64,000 bases of DNA from Sphingobacterium tabacisoli (GTDB taxonomy: Bacteria; Bacteroidota; Bacteroidia; Sphingobacteriales; Sphingobacteriaceae), in assembly GCF_017908035.1 (NCBI RefSeq), contig NZ_JAEQMU010000005.1:1-64000 (forward strand), written 5' to 3'. This document shows, one piece after another, positions 46,248-57,200 of the stretch. Numbering within the stretch: the first letter of the stretch is position 1; each line of letters starts with the position of its first letter. The translations under genes were made by a program, and so were the position numbers. The notes under the pieces were generated by a model that made no database searches, was not told the origin of the DNA, and saw nothing but the letters and a program-made list of their open reading frames with translations.

Positions 46248-47363
46248 TTATCTGATTACATCTGGCCAGGCATCTGTCTTGATATGTTTTCTAACATAGT
46301 TCAGTGCCGAGTCACGTTCTTCTTTCGTGGCGTAAGTATCCCATACCACACGCTTCAAATTCTTAGCCAAATTAGGCGTTATGACACGAACAGATTTGTG
46401 TCCATCCTTATGGAATGCTTCCGCTTCATCATAAGCAAGAGCAAGTGTCCGGTGTGTACCTATAACTATCGTATAACGATGATTCTCAGGAGGCGTTACC
46501 TCTTCTACTTTTTCTGGTTCTGAAGAGGTTACCAGAGTATCTTGTGGAACCTCTAATGAATCTACCAAAGGTAGGGTTGCAACCGTATCTTTAGGAATAG
46601 AATCCATAGGTACGATTACTTCTTCGATTGTACCACTTCCCGACTTTCCTTCCTGCATATAAGTACTATAATAGTACAATCCGCCAAGAAGCGCTACCGC
46701 CAGAATAGCCACTATGATATACACATACGCGCTAGTCGACTTCTGTTCGTCAGGGAACTCAAATTCCCCATCCTCTAGGGTCGTATCCTGTTCCACAGCT
46801 ACTGCTGTCTCGACTGGTACGGGCACTTCTTCTATTTTCTTTTCAGGAGATACAGCCGGTGTATCTTCCAAAAGCTCTTCTTCTGCTATATTCTCCTCAA
46901 TCGGAGTCACCTCTTCCTGTACGCCAGCATCAGGTTCAGTAGCTGCAGTCGGTGTGACTGTATCCTCAACATGGAACTGATCACTTACTGCGGTATAGGA
47001 AAAACCAGAGAGATCCAGGGGCTTGAATACATAAGAATTACCATAACTCACCAGATCCCCTAAGTTATCAAGTTTAGCTTGTCCGGATTGTGTAAGCCGC
47101 TCCACAACAGCAGAGACTGCCTGTGTCACCTGCGATTCCGCTTCAGGACGCTCGAGTTGATTAGCCTGTTGTACATAGGTTACAAAATCGTAACCATCTG
47201 TCGAACTGCCATCAAATTCGATAAAGCTGATCGGAGGCAGATAAACATGACGTTTAGCATCAAATGCCGCTGCCGTATGCACGCGTTTAAACGTCCCTAA
47301 TCCATTAATATAGACAGACGACTGTCGCTTAAGTAATATATGTATTTGCCTTCCTAAATTCAT
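46248..47363 (-). CDS. HU-CCDC81 / transmembrane / SPOR-domain protein
   Basis: 371 residues. N-terminal HU-CCDC81-like region (about 1-125, GLGTFKRVHTAAAFDAKRHV), acidic Pro/Glu-rich linker, one transmembrane segment (212-232), and a C-terminal SPOR domain (about 295-371, HRYTIVIGTHRTLALAYDEAE). SPOR domains bind glycan strands at the division septum. The layout would connect a cytoplasmic, possibly nucleoid- or polymer-binding domain to septal peptidoglycan. Located between the outer-membrane barrel and ExbB. Confidence 0.82.
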   Translation of the reverse strand: MNLGRQIHILLKRQSSVYINGLGTFKRVHTAAAFDAKRHVYLPPISFIEFDGSSTDGYDFVTYVQQANQLERPEAESQVTQAVSAVVERLTQSGQAKLDNLGDLVSYGNSYVFKPLDLSGFSYTAVSDQFHVEDTVTPTAATEPDAGVQEEVTPIEENIAEEELLEDTPAVSPEKKIEEVPVPVETAVAVEQDTTLEDGEFEFPDEQKSTSAYVYIIVAILAVALLGGLYYYSTYMQEGKSGSGTIEEVIVPMDSIPKDTVATLPLVDSLEVPQDTLVTSSEPEKVEEVTPPENHRYTIVIGTHRTLALAYDEAEAFHKDGHKSVRVITPNLAKNLKRVVWDTYATKEERDSALNYVRKHIKTDAWPDVIR

Positions 47364-47407
47364 TTGTTCTTATAGCACGCTGTAATGCAAAGTTATAATC
47401 TATTTTA

Positions 47408-49126
47408 TTAAAATGAAAAATTAACTCCACCTATCACATTAAAGCCCAACTTCGGATAATATAAGTAGCGTTGGTATTCTTTATTGAAAATATTGTTCGC
47501 TTTGACAAAAATACCCAAGTTAGATAATGCTTTGTACTCTGCACCTGCGCTCAGATCAAAAAACTCTGGGACAGACACCTTCTTATAATCCGGTGAAGCA
47601 ACTCCATTCGCATCATACTCAAAAGCCTTGGCATAAGAAACCCCATTGAACAGGGCTTCAGCATCGATGTACAATTTTTCCGATATATTGAAACGAGCAT
47701 TAGCTGCCAGTCTCAGCTTAGGCGTAAACCAGGCTTCTTGCTCTTTCGCCATCGTGTAATTATCGATATTCAAACGTCCACCCAAATTAACCAATTCAGA
47801 GAGACGTATATTGATTTCTCCTTCGACACCGATATATTTCACCTTATCGTCTCCCGTACCATCATAAATCAAATCAAATTGAAAAGGACGGTCCTTACTA
47901 TTGACAAAAAGTGGCATTCCCTCTAATGTCTTATACATTACCTTTGCCTTGTAGCCAAAAGTAGCCCCAGCATTCCCTTTGATCCCTCCAAAGAAACTCA
48001 TACGTTCCAACATATTCTGGTACGCTAAGTCTGGTCCTAGATAAGGATTCTTTTGCGACAGACTCTTGAACGAAGCTTTTTGGACACCACCGGTTATTCC
48101 TCCAAATAAATGGATGTAGCTTGGCACCAATGAGAAATCAACCTCAGCAGAAGGGAACACGTTAAAACGTGTACTATCGCCAAATTCGGAAACAATATTA
48201 GCACCGAGGGTCAATGTATAGTTGGTTCCTTTCAGACTGATATAGGGATTAATATTAGCAATTGAGTTATTAAACTTATCTCCTTTTGCTACATTCGAAC
48301 TACCTCCTATAGAGTTAACATCTAATGCAAGATTCGCACCGACATTAAATGTCTTTACCCGTTTATTCAAATACCCCGATAAAGCAAGAGAATTTTCACT
48401 GGCATCAAACTTATCTTTATAGGTATAGGCATCCGCTTTTGCCGAGTAGGAAAGCGCTTCTTCATTCGTAGGATCAAAGTTACTGGTCAATTCACCAGTA
48501 AAATAGATATCGTTAAACCGTTGAGCTTCATGCTTAGGGTTTAGCGTCAAACCATTTACATCGGTAGGAACACCATAGAATCGAGTACCATATCTATTAT
48601 AGCCCAAGACACCATCTACTGTAAATGCCGATAACACACGACGCCCAAACACACCCACCTCTTGTCTCGAAAACTTTTGATCATCCAAAGACCCCTTTTG
48701 ATTCAAGTGCTTTACAAAACCACCAAAACGGAGGTTTTCATAATCTTCGACGGCGATATAAGCCTCTCCCAATATCGTACCCAGGTTTCCAACACCAAGC
48801 TTAACATAGTTGCTCGTTATATCCTGTGTCTTGGTAAAAGGTAATTCCTGTACATTAAGCTCTTTAAGCCCTGTATTGATATCTAATTTTTTATCAGGCA
48901 CATTCCCATAACTCAACTTGGGCATGTAACTGCGTTTGTTGCTCATATCCGGACTGCGACGTATTTTTACCGCATCCGCAAGAATAGGCTTATAATCACG
49001 TACGACATCAAAAGAATCTATCGTTACCGGCTTAGTTGGATCTTGTTGAGCATATCCTTGGTATCCCGCTCCCAATAACAAGGCAACTATTGCGTAATTC
49101 TTAAAAACTGTTTTATGCAATTTCAT
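47408..49126 (-). CDS. Outer-membrane beta-barrel protein, TonB-receptor-like without plug
   Basis: 572 residues with a signal peptide (cleavage near GYAQQ). The barrel part shows TonB-dependent receptor-like strands and a C-terminal Phe (NVIGGVNFSF), but no clear plug domain was seen (normal receptors are longer than 650 residues). N-terminal conserved DVVRDYKPILADAVKI. Position next to ExbB/ExbD/TonB suggests dependence on that complex; ligand unknown. Confidence 0.75.
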   Translation of the reverse strand: MKLHKTVFKNYAIVALLLGAGYQGYAQQDPTKPVTIDSFDVVRDYKPILADAVKIRRSPDMSNKRSYMPKLSYGNVPDKKLDINTGLKELNVQELPFTKTQDITSNYVKLGVGNLGTILGEAYIAVEDYENLRFGGFVKHLNQKGSLDDQKFSRQEVGVFGRRVLSAFTVDGVLGYNRYGTRFYGVPTDVNGLTLNPKHEAQRFNDIYFTGELTSNFDPTNEEALSYSAKADAYTYKDKFDASENSLALSGYLNKRVKTFNVGANLALDVNSIGGSSNVAKGDKFNNSIANINPYISLKGTNYTLTLGANIVSEFGDSTRFNVFPSAEVDFSLVPSYIHLFGGITGGVQKASFKSLSQKNPYLGPDLAYQNMLERMSFFGGIKGNAGATFGYKAKVMYKTLEGMPLFVNSKDRPFQFDLIYDGTGDDKVKYIGVEGEINIRLSELVNLGGRLNIDNYTMAKEQEAWFTPKLRLAANARFNISEKLYIDAEALFNGVSYAKAFEYDANGVASPDYKKVSVPEFFDLSAGAEYKALSNLGIFVKANNIFNKEYQRYLYYPKLGFNVIGGVNFSF

Positions 49127-49203
49127 CTAATTATATTTCTTTATAGCAGATGAGAGTTCGTCCAACGGTATCGGACTCGGCATCATCTTATTTCCTATTC
49201 TTC

Positions 49204-52200
49204 TTATTTAAGCTTCTTTAAACGTTCGTTTGCAGCTTTTAATATACCATCCTCTTTGTTCTCGTAATTATCGATCACACTTTCTAGGGTTGCTTTGGCC
49301 TGGAACTTATCTCCCTTTCCACTATAGGCATCAGCCATCAATATAAAACCCTTGGCAACCCAGTAGTCATAGGACGAGAACGTATTTGAAATATCAAAAG
49401 CAGATTCGATGGTTTTATCATACTGCTTTGCCTTCAACTGCTGCTCCGCGACCAAATAACGCGCCTCAGCTCCTGTTTCCGTCTTCGACTTAAGTGCGGC
49501 AAGATTCAGCTCCTTTGTAGCATCAGCCCATTTGGTGGTCGCTAGATACGCCTTAGCAGCATACAGATGTGCTAATGCGATATCCTCTTCCGAAGACTTT
49601 TCATATCCCTTCAATATATTCGCATAGTTAAGCGTCTCGATATAGTCCCCTATATTGTAATAGCTGACCAGCAAGTTCTTGACCGCAAAGCCATAATTTT
49701 CTTTATATTCTGAAGTGAGCTCCAATTTCTTCAGTACCTGCACAGCCTCATTATAGGCTTTATTACGTAAATGCAATTTAGAAACACTGACTAATGTCTT
49801 TTCTGTATAAGCTGACGTCCAGTCATTCATGATGATATTAAAATCATGCAGCGCTTCTTGGTCTTTGCCCAGCTTAGCATAACTTTCTCCTCGGATATAC
49901 CGTGCAAATTTTTCTTGTATAGGTTTTGGAAACTTATCGAAGTAAGCATTAATGGCCTCTACCGCACCTTGCCAATTTTGTCTATCAAAAAGATTACGGG
50001 CTACACCAAAGGTATGTGCATCCTGCTCTGCTGTAGAGAGATTTCCAATATTGGTCGATGTCGCATATTTAATATAACCTGTCGCGTCGTTTTTATCCAA
50101 ATAGATATTCTCGATCGAGCGTATCGCCTGCTTAGCCTCATCGGTCGTAGCGTACTGATTGACTACCCGTTGGAAGGTTGCCAACGCAGCATCATTATGA
50201 TCCTGATTATATTGCACCAGACCGATTGTCAGTAGTGCACGTGGTACATACGAACTACGTGGATACTTATCAACCATTGACTGTAGCCCCAATATCGCCT
50301 TGTCATATTGCCCCATAAGGAAATACGTATAAGGAATCTCGAAAGCAACATCATCTGCATAATTCGATTTTGGATATTTTGTAATCACCGATGCCAATGT
50401 AGCTAACTTAGCATCATTGTTTCCTTGCAGTCCCTGAATGATACCACGTTGAAACAATGCGTAATCCTGGCTCTGCGCATTCGAACTGATCAAACGATCA
50501 TAATAAGACATTGCCTTACCATAGTTCTTCGTTGCGAAATACGAATCCGCCAACCGTGCGATAGCATCATTACGGGTATTAAGCTCTATCCCATCCTTAC
50601 CTCCTCCAGCAAGGAAACGCTCAAAGTAATTAGCTGAAGTATTAAAGTTATCATTACGGAAAGCCGCATACGCTAACGCATAGTTTGCATAATGGTATAC
50701 ATCTGTATTACGTGCTGCAGGAAGCTGTAAGAACTTATTAAAATTAGCTACTGCCTCCTTATATTTACGCACCTCATACATCGCTTCTGACTTCCAGTAC
50801 GTAGAAAGAGCATAGATCTCTTCGTCAAAACGATTTGCCTCCGAGCGCATAAACATAGAAATCGCATTCTCAAATGCACGCTCATTGTAAAACTCTAATC
50901 CACGGTAATACGTCACCTTTTGGTAGGCCGATTTAGTATCACGCGAGGTACGGTCGATAGACTCCAATACATCTACCGCAGCACGGTAGCTCTTTGTACT
51001 CAAAAGAATCTCCGCCAATAAGGTATTTGCTTCCTCTTTTCGTTTAGTTTGCTTATACGTTCCCAGATACTCCTGAATAGCGTCGAGAGCTACTTGGTGA
51101 AAATCCAACTCATAAGAAAGCTTTGCATAGTTGAACAATCCTTCTTCCTTCAATTGCGGATCGAAATCCAGCTTTGAAGCTTTAAAGAACGCATTACGTG
51201 CACTTTGCTTATTGTCTGTCTTCAAGAAAGCATCCCCCAATGTGATCATCGCGCTCTGGTAGTAAGCATCCGGTTCGGAGAGTTTCTCCAATTCTGTAAT
51301 AGCTTTTGTATAATCCTTCAGCTTGTAGGCGATATAACCAATCTGATAGCTGTCCTGATTATTTTGAGTTTTCCACTGATCTTTAGCTTGGAATCTATCG
51401 TAGTAATCTTTAGATTTTGTAAGGTCTCCTTTTATAAAATAGGTTGCACCGATAATCCGGAACATTTCAGTCTCATGCTCCTGTTTCGTTGTCTGTAATA
51501 TAGGTAGCGCATAACTCAAGACATCGTCGTAACGTTTATCCAGAAAATACAATGCTGTAATATAGTAGGGATACGTATTCTCGAAAGTCTTCGACCCATT
51601 TAACCGCTCGAATTCATTCAATGCCGTCTTATACTCCGCATCTAGGTAGCATAGATAAGCATAATAGTAGATAGACGCCTCCTGATATTGACCTCGGTCA
51701 TCCTTAAGCTTTTGGAACAACGGTTTTGCGGCCTTATAGTCATTGGTCATAAAATGCGCATACCCTAATTTGAACCTATACTCTGTATTCTCTGCACCGG
51801 CAAGATTTCTAGAATCAATTTTGGTAAACCATTCGATCGCCTTCGCATAGTCTTTTTTCGCATAGTACGAACGACCTATCTGGAAAAAAGCAGCTTTTGA
51901 ATTAGCGCTGGCTGGAAAGTCTTTGATATATTTCAAGAATTGAGCTTCAGCATCCGAATCACCAAGCTCTAATGCGCATACCGCCTGATAAAAACGAACT
52001 CCCTCTTTCAATAAAGTCAGTTCTTCAGTCTCGTCCGACTGTAGCGTAGACTTGGTACGCAGTTCCTCCACTTTATCAAATTGCTTTGCTGCTGAACTAT
52101 ACTTACCTCTTTCAAATAATTCTAATCCCGTCTTATAAGCTTTATTAATATCTTGCCAAGCTGTCTGCTGTCCAAACGTAGGCAAGGTCATTAAGCTTAA

Positions 52201-52233
52201 CGCGACCCCTAATCCATAAATCTTTTTGTACAT
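49204..52233 (-). CDS. Giant periplasmic tetratricopeptide-repeat protein
   Basis: 1009 residues with a signal peptide (1-21, PTFGQ). Almost entirely TPR helices, e.g. AFFQIGRSYYAKKDYAKAIEW, VAFEIPYTYFLMGQYDKAI, ending in TLESVIDNYENK. First gene of the minus-strand operon. TPR proteins scaffold complexes; in Tol-Pal systems the related CpoB is a TPR protein. Partner not shown. Confidence 0.88.
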   Translation of the reverse strand: MYKKIYGLGVALSLMTLPTFGQQTAWQDINKAYKTGLELFERGKYSSAAKQFDKVEELRTKSTLQSDETEELTLLKEGVRFYQAVCALELGDSDAEAQFLKYIKDFPASANSKAAFFQIGRSYYAKKDYAKAIEWFTKIDSRNLAGAENTEYRFKLGYAHFMTNDYKAAKPLFQKLKDDRGQYQEASIYYYAYLCYLDAEYKTALNEFERLNGSKTFENTYPYYITALYFLDKRYDDVLSYALPILQTTKQEHETEMFRIIGATYFIKGDLTKSKDYYDRFQAKDQWKTQNNQDSYQIGYIAYKLKDYTKAITELEKLSEPDAYYQSAMITLGDAFLKTDNKQSARNAFFKASKLDFDPQLKEEGLFNYAKLSYELDFHQVALDAIQEYLGTYKQTKRKEEANTLLAEILLSTKSYRAAVDVLESIDRTSRDTKSAYQKVTYYRGLEFYNERAFENAISMFMRSEANRFDEEIYALSTYWKSEAMYEVRKYKEAVANFNKFLQLPAARNTDVYHYANYALAYAAFRNDNFNTSANYFERFLAGGGKDGIELNTRNDAIARLADSYFATKNYGKAMSYYDRLISSNAQSQDYALFQRGIIQGLQGNNDAKLATLASVITKYPKSNYADDVAFEIPYTYFLMGQYDKAILGLQSMVDKYPRSSYVPRALLTIGLVQYNQDHNDAALATFQRVVNQYATTDEAKQAIRSIENIYLDKNDATGYIKYATSTNIGNLSTAEQDAHTFGVARNLFDRQNWQGAVEAINAYFDKFPKPIQEKFARYIRGESYAKLGKDQEALHDFNIIMNDWTSAYTEKTLVSVSKLHLRNKAYNEAVQVLKKLELTSEYKENYGFAVKNLLVSYYNIGDYIETLNYANILKGYEKSSEEDIALAHLYAAKAYLATTKWADATKELNLAALKSKTETGAEARYLVAEQQLKAKQYDKTIESAFDISNTFSSYDYWVAKGFILMADAYSGKGDKFQAKATLESVIDNYENKEDGILKAANERLKKLK

Positions 52234-52465
52234 ATCGGTGCTTAAATCTTTATATATGTTTTATAAATTCCAATGGTAATCTGACTTCACCACTTATTAT
52301 GCCAGAATTCTCCTCCAAATTGACACTCCTATTCAGTATACTAAATTAAAGCATCAATATCAAGTTTTCCCCAAAAGTTCTTAACATCTGTTAACAACCT
52401 GCTCACAAGACCAAAAATCCAATTCTTAAATGCTCAGAAAGGACTTCCAGAAAGATAAAAATAAA
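52234..52465. other. Intergenic region upstream of the TPR gene
   Basis: About 230 bp without an obvious gene. It must contain the promoter of the TPR operon (minus strand), but no clear TAnnTTTG box was found. Confidence 0.4.
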
Positions 52466-52485
52466 GCCATCAATATTTTGATGGC
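52466..52485 (-). terminator. Terminator after pyrB
   Basis: Stem GCCATCAA (52466-52473) with TTGATGGC (52478-52485), loop TATT. On the minus strand a T-rich tract TTTATTTTT follows. Confidence 0.85.
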
Positions 52486-52516
52486 CCATCTATATTTAAC
52501 AAAGGTTTAACACCCT

Positions 52517-53455
52517 TTACCCTCTTTTTCCAGCCAATAAATAAAGTACAGCCATTCGCACTGCAACACCATTCTCAACCTGATCCAAAATAATGGAATG
52601 CTTACTATCGGCAACATCCGAAGTAATCTCCACCCCTCTATTGATTGGCCCTGGGTGCATAATGGTAATCTCTTTATCAAGCGAATCTAAAATCTCTTTA
52701 TTTAAGCCATACAACATCGAATACTCACGCAACGACGGAAAATAGGCAATATCCTGTCTTTCTAACTGAATCCGCAACATATTAGCGACATCACACCAGT
52801 TCAATGCTTTCAATAAGTCATGTTCGACACTAACTCCCAAAGAAGTAATATATTTTGGAATCAATGTCGTCGGACCACACACCATCACCTCCGCTCCTTG
52901 CTTCTGCAGACAAAGAATATTGGATAGCGCTACCCGCGAATGCAGGATATCACCTATGATAGCAACCTTACGACCTGCCACATCTCCATAACGCTCACGT
53001 ATCGAGAAAGAATCCAGTAGCGCCTGAGTCGGATGCTCATGGGCACCATCGCCGGCATTGACAATCTGTGCGTCAACATGTCGGCTTAAAAACACACCAG
53101 CGCCAGCATAGGGGTGGCGCATCACAATCATATCCACCTTCATAGCCAATATGTTATTGACCGTATCAATCAGGGTCTCCCCTTTACTAACCGAAGAAGA
53201 AGAGGCCGCAAAATTAATAGTATCGGCAGACAGACGCTTTTCAGCCAGTTCAAAAGACAGACGTGTCCGGGTAGAGTTCTCAAAAAAAACATTCGCGATT
53301 GTAATATCACGTAAAGAAGGCACTTTTTTTATAGGTCTATTCAAGACATCCTTAAAATTTGCGGCGGTATCTAGAATAAGTTGGATATCATTTTCAGTCA
53401 GGTCCTTGATACCGAGTAGATGTCGTGTACTTAACTGTTCTGTTGTTGTTGGCAT
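52517..53455 (-). CDS. pyrB: Aspartate carbamoyltransferase catalytic subunit
   Basis: 312 residues from ATG 53455 (MPTTTEQL). Second step of pyrimidine synthesis: carbamoyl phosphate plus aspartate to carbamoyl aspartate. Phosphate loop STRTRLSFE, HPTQALLD and GPINRGVE present. pyrI is not next to it, so it may be the unregulated trimer type. 26 bp after pyrR, which probably controls it. Confidence 0.97.
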   Translation of the reverse strand: MPTTTEQLSTRHLLGIKDLTENDIQLILDTAANFKDVLNRPIKKVPSLRDITIANVFFENSTRTRLSFELAEKRLSADTINFAASSSSVSKGETLIDTVNNILAMKVDMIVMRHPYAGAGVFLSRHVDAQIVNAGDGAHEHPTQALLDSFSIRERYGDVAGRKVAIIGDILHSRVALSNILCLQKQGAEVMVCGPTTLIPKYITSLGVSVEHDLLKALNWCDVANMLRIQLERQDIAYFPSLREYSMLYGLNKEILDSLDKEITIMHPGPINRGVEITSDVADSKHSIILDQVENGVAVRMAVLYLLAGKRG

Positions 53456-53481
53456 GGTCTGCAAATATATATACTGAACAC

Positions 53482-54027
53482 TTATTTTTTCTCTGTAATT
53501 AGCTCGATACTATCTTCGTTATCGACCTCTTCCCAACTCACGATTACTTTCTGAGAGTCGATAGAATCTACCTGTATCCCGATATAATCAGGCTGTATAG
53601 GAATCTGTCTGGAGAAACGACGATCTACCAACACCAGCAACTCTATTGTTTCGGAGCGTCCGAAAGCCTGTATAGCATCCATTGCCGAGCGAATAGTACG
53701 TCCCGTCCATAACACATCATCCACGAAAATAACATTCTTGCCTTCAACGATAAAATCGATATGTGTGCTATTGGCTAATAATGGGCTCCCCCCTTTCATA
53801 CGAAAGTCGTCCCTGAAAAACGTTATATCCAAAATACCGGTATCAATATCCCGGCCCACCATTTCTTTCAGCTCTTTCGCAATCCTATTTGCCAGATATG
53901 TTCCTCTGGGTTGGATCCCGATCAATGCTGCATTACTAAAATCGCCGTGGTTTTCAATCAATTGTTGACACAATCGCTTGATTGTAATTTGAAACTTGGG
54001 ACCGTCTAATAAAATAGATTGTTTCAT
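53482..54027 (-). CDS. pyrR: PyrR bifunctional pyrimidine regulator / uracil phosphoribosyltransferase
   Basis: 181 residues. PRPP-binding motif FVDDVLWTGRTIRSA and PYRR-type N-terminal residues (LIGIQPRGTYLANRI). In some bacteria it binds pyr mRNA leaders to cause attenuation when UMP is high. Whether it regulates by RNA binding here is not known, and no attenuator was identified in the upstream spacer. Confidence 0.94.
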   Translation of the reverse strand: MKQSILLDGPKFQITIKRLCQQLIENHGDFSNAALIGIQPRGTYLANRIAKELKEMVGRDIDTGILDITFFRDDFRMKGGSPLLANSTHIDFIVEGKNVIFVDDVLWTGRTIRSAMDAIQAFGRSETIELLVLVDRRFSRQIPIQPDYIGIQVDSIDSQKVIVSWEEVDNEDSIELITEKK

Positions 54028-54224
54028 CAGAATAAGTTGTTTATAACGCTGACACGAAACAAGTTATACAAGCTTATTCGTGGCGTTTGTTTGCTTCTCC
54101 ATTTCTCAAGGCATTTACGATGGTTTGCACCCTACGTTCACAACCTTTCTATCATGGGATTATTAAGGCAAAAATAGGCTTTTTTTCTTAAACTGTCTAT
54201 ATTTTTATCGGTAGAATACATAAA

Positions 54225-54256
54225 CAAAAAAGCCACCTGTAGTAGATGGCTTTTTT
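54225..54256. terminator. Bidirectional terminator between pyrR and DUF2723 regions
   Basis: AAAAAAGCCACCT with AGATGGCTTTTTT (54226-54256), one C-A mismatch, loop GTAGT. Lies just after the 3' end of the DUF2723 gene (minus) with T-runs both ways. Confidence 0.75.
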
Positions 54257-54277
54257 GTTTTTCAATATTTTTTCAAT

Positions 54278-57200
54278 TTACTGACCTCCGAAAAAGTAAC
54301 CAAACTCTTTCATCAGCCCATCGGCCGCTTTTTGCACATCAGGATCTTTGCTTTCATCTGCAATCATCTTATAACGTTGCAGCCCCATCAATCCTAATCT
54401 CACATTCCGCTCAGAGCCGAGATTCGTCAATAACTTGTTAGAAGTATAATAACGCATATTTTCCCCTATAAAAGTCAGATTTCTCAACGCAATCTCTTTC
54501 GCTTTTGCAGATTCGCCAGTCTTATACATCGCATCGACCAACAAAACATAGCTCATTGGCTCACTCATTTGGAATGTACGCTTAGGCATATTTTCATAGG
54601 CATTCACCACAACCTTGCGAGCCTCCTCTTTCTTACCTTCATGCAATAGATTCTGAGCCGTCTCGCCAAAAATCGAACTTACATAAAGACTGATATAACG
54701 GTACGAATCTGGATCTAGGTACGAAGAACCGGACATATTGCCCCATTTATACTTATTGATGATGTTGTTATACATACCATCCACATCCGTAACAGGAGCG
54801 AATCCTTCTTCAGACTCATTATTTCCGGTATTAATAGGCATCAAACGCATTGCAAAACCTTCCGACACTAAATATTTATCTAAACCGATATAATTTACTT
54901 CAGGTGTGGTTGACGTAAAGTAAATAGGGCGCTTCCAATTATTATTCGCCAACATCGCCATAATAGACAGTTCTGCACGGCTCACATAATTCATCGAGTA
55001 GGTCCATTCCATCGTATCTACGATAGCATCTTCCCAGCCTTTGGGCACCACCTTGTTGGCCAACACCGCGTTCTTATCTACCGTCAACTTCATATTTTTA
55101 GTCGGCAATAAGTTCACCCAGTCACCACCCTGTAGCTGCACCTTATTCTGTGCATTATCAGACAACATGACATCCAATAGATCACGAACTTCGATATGTC
55201 CAGGAATCTGGAAATCCTGATAATAAATCACATCGCGGACACCATCTTTAAATTTCTCCGGATCTATATCGATAGGCAATGCATCCGCATCGTTCACCTT
55301 TTCTAACATCTGACGCATATACCAGTCTGACGACAAAAGACTTAGGTTGACAACCCGCACGTCAGTTCTAAATCCCTCTACTTCCTGCACATACCACAAT
55401 GGGTAGGTATCATTATCTCCATAGCTGAATAAGATAGCATTAGGCGCGCAGGACTCTAAGTAATTTCGAGCCATATCTCTTGCCAAAAACTTATGCGAAC
55501 GGTCATGATCATCCCAGTTCTGCGAAGCTAGCAGCACCGGACCAGCAAATAGTCCCACGACCGTAGCCACCATACCAGCAGTCTTTGCAGAAACTTTCTT
55601 CGTTAAGAAATCAGCTATAGCCAATACACCTAGTCCCACCCAAATTGAAAACGCATAAAAAGAGCCTGCATACGCATAATCACGTTCACGGGGCTGCATC
55701 GGCGATTGATTTAGATACAATACAATAGCCAGTCCTGTAAAGAAGAACAAGAGGAACACCACTCCAGCATCACGTTGGTTCTTACCAAAATGCCAATATG
55801 CACCCACTAACCCCAACAGCAACGGCAAAAAGAAATAAGTATTCCGTGCCGGATTTTCCTTCTCTGAGGTCGGCAGGTCATACTGCCCTCCGATCAATGC
55901 ATTATCAATAGGTTTTATTCCAGAGATCCAATTTCCTTCCAATACAGAGCCATGTCCTTGAACATCGTTCTGTCTACCCGCAAAATTCCACATAAAGTAT
56001 CGACCGTACATATGGCCAATTTGATAACCAAAAAAGAATTTAAGGTTGTCTGCGAAGGTCGGTTGTTCATTCGGACCTAATCCTAAGTATTGCCTATAAA
56101 ACGCAGGGTGATCTCCTTTTTCACTATAAATACGAGGAAAAAGCGTCTCCCGATCATACTTATAATCTGTTTTGGTCTTAGCAACTACATATTTATCCTT
56201 GTCTTTGCGGTATATCTTACCTGACTCTGAGATATCAGTCAGTTTGGCATCAAAAAAACGTCCTTTGAACAAAGGCTCATCTCCGTACTGCTCACGGTTC
56301 AGATAGCTCAAGAAACTGAACACATTATCCGGATCAGAGTTATTTAAAGTTGGGTTTGCCTTAGCACGAATCAAAATCATAGCAAATGAACTGTAGCCGA
56401 AAATGACAAAGCCCAAAGAAATCAAGGCTATATTAAGAAGTGGTTTTACCTTCTTAATAGAATACCAGATTCCATACACTAAACCTCCTACAACTAACAA
56501 AGCAAAGAATGTAACCCCACTACCGAATCCTAATCCCAATGTATTCACAAAGAATAGATCAGCAAAGGCGGCGAATTTAATAAGATACTGAATGACTCCC
56601 CATAAGATTAACGCGAGAACGATAACACCAATAAGAAGGGATTTAACCACACCTTTAGTTGTTACCTCTTTTGCTCTTCTCACATAAATAACCAAAGCGA
56701 TTGCCGGAATAACCAACAAGTTCAGTAAGTGAACACCGATAGAAAGCCCCATCACGTAAGCAATCAGGATCAACCATCGATCTGCTCCCTGCTCATCAGC
56801 TCGGACTTCCCATTTCAGAATCGCCCAGAACACGACAGCCGTACACAAGGACGACATCGCATACACCTCCGATTCTACAGCGGAGAACCAGAAAGTATCT
56901 GTAAACGCGTAGGCTAATGCACCAACAACTCCTGCTCCCATAACACGTATCACATCGCTCTCATTAAGAGGAACACTGAGATCAGCCTTACCTAGAAATA
57001 TTTTACGTCCTAGCGCAGTAATAGACCAAAACAAAAATAGAATCGTCAGTCCCGAACAGACCGCCGAGCCGATATTCATCCAAAATGCAATCTGCATTCT
57101 ATCACCTAGCGCTAGATTCGAGAACAGGTTTTGTATCATCAAAAACAAAGGAGCTCCTGGCTGGTGAACAATCTGCATCTTATAGGCAGAGGCAATAAAT

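Noticed and set aside
54028..54224. Pyrimidine attenuator or riboswitch upstream of pyrR
   Set aside because: No paired anti-terminator and terminator structure recognised by reading; only a short AT-rich spacer.
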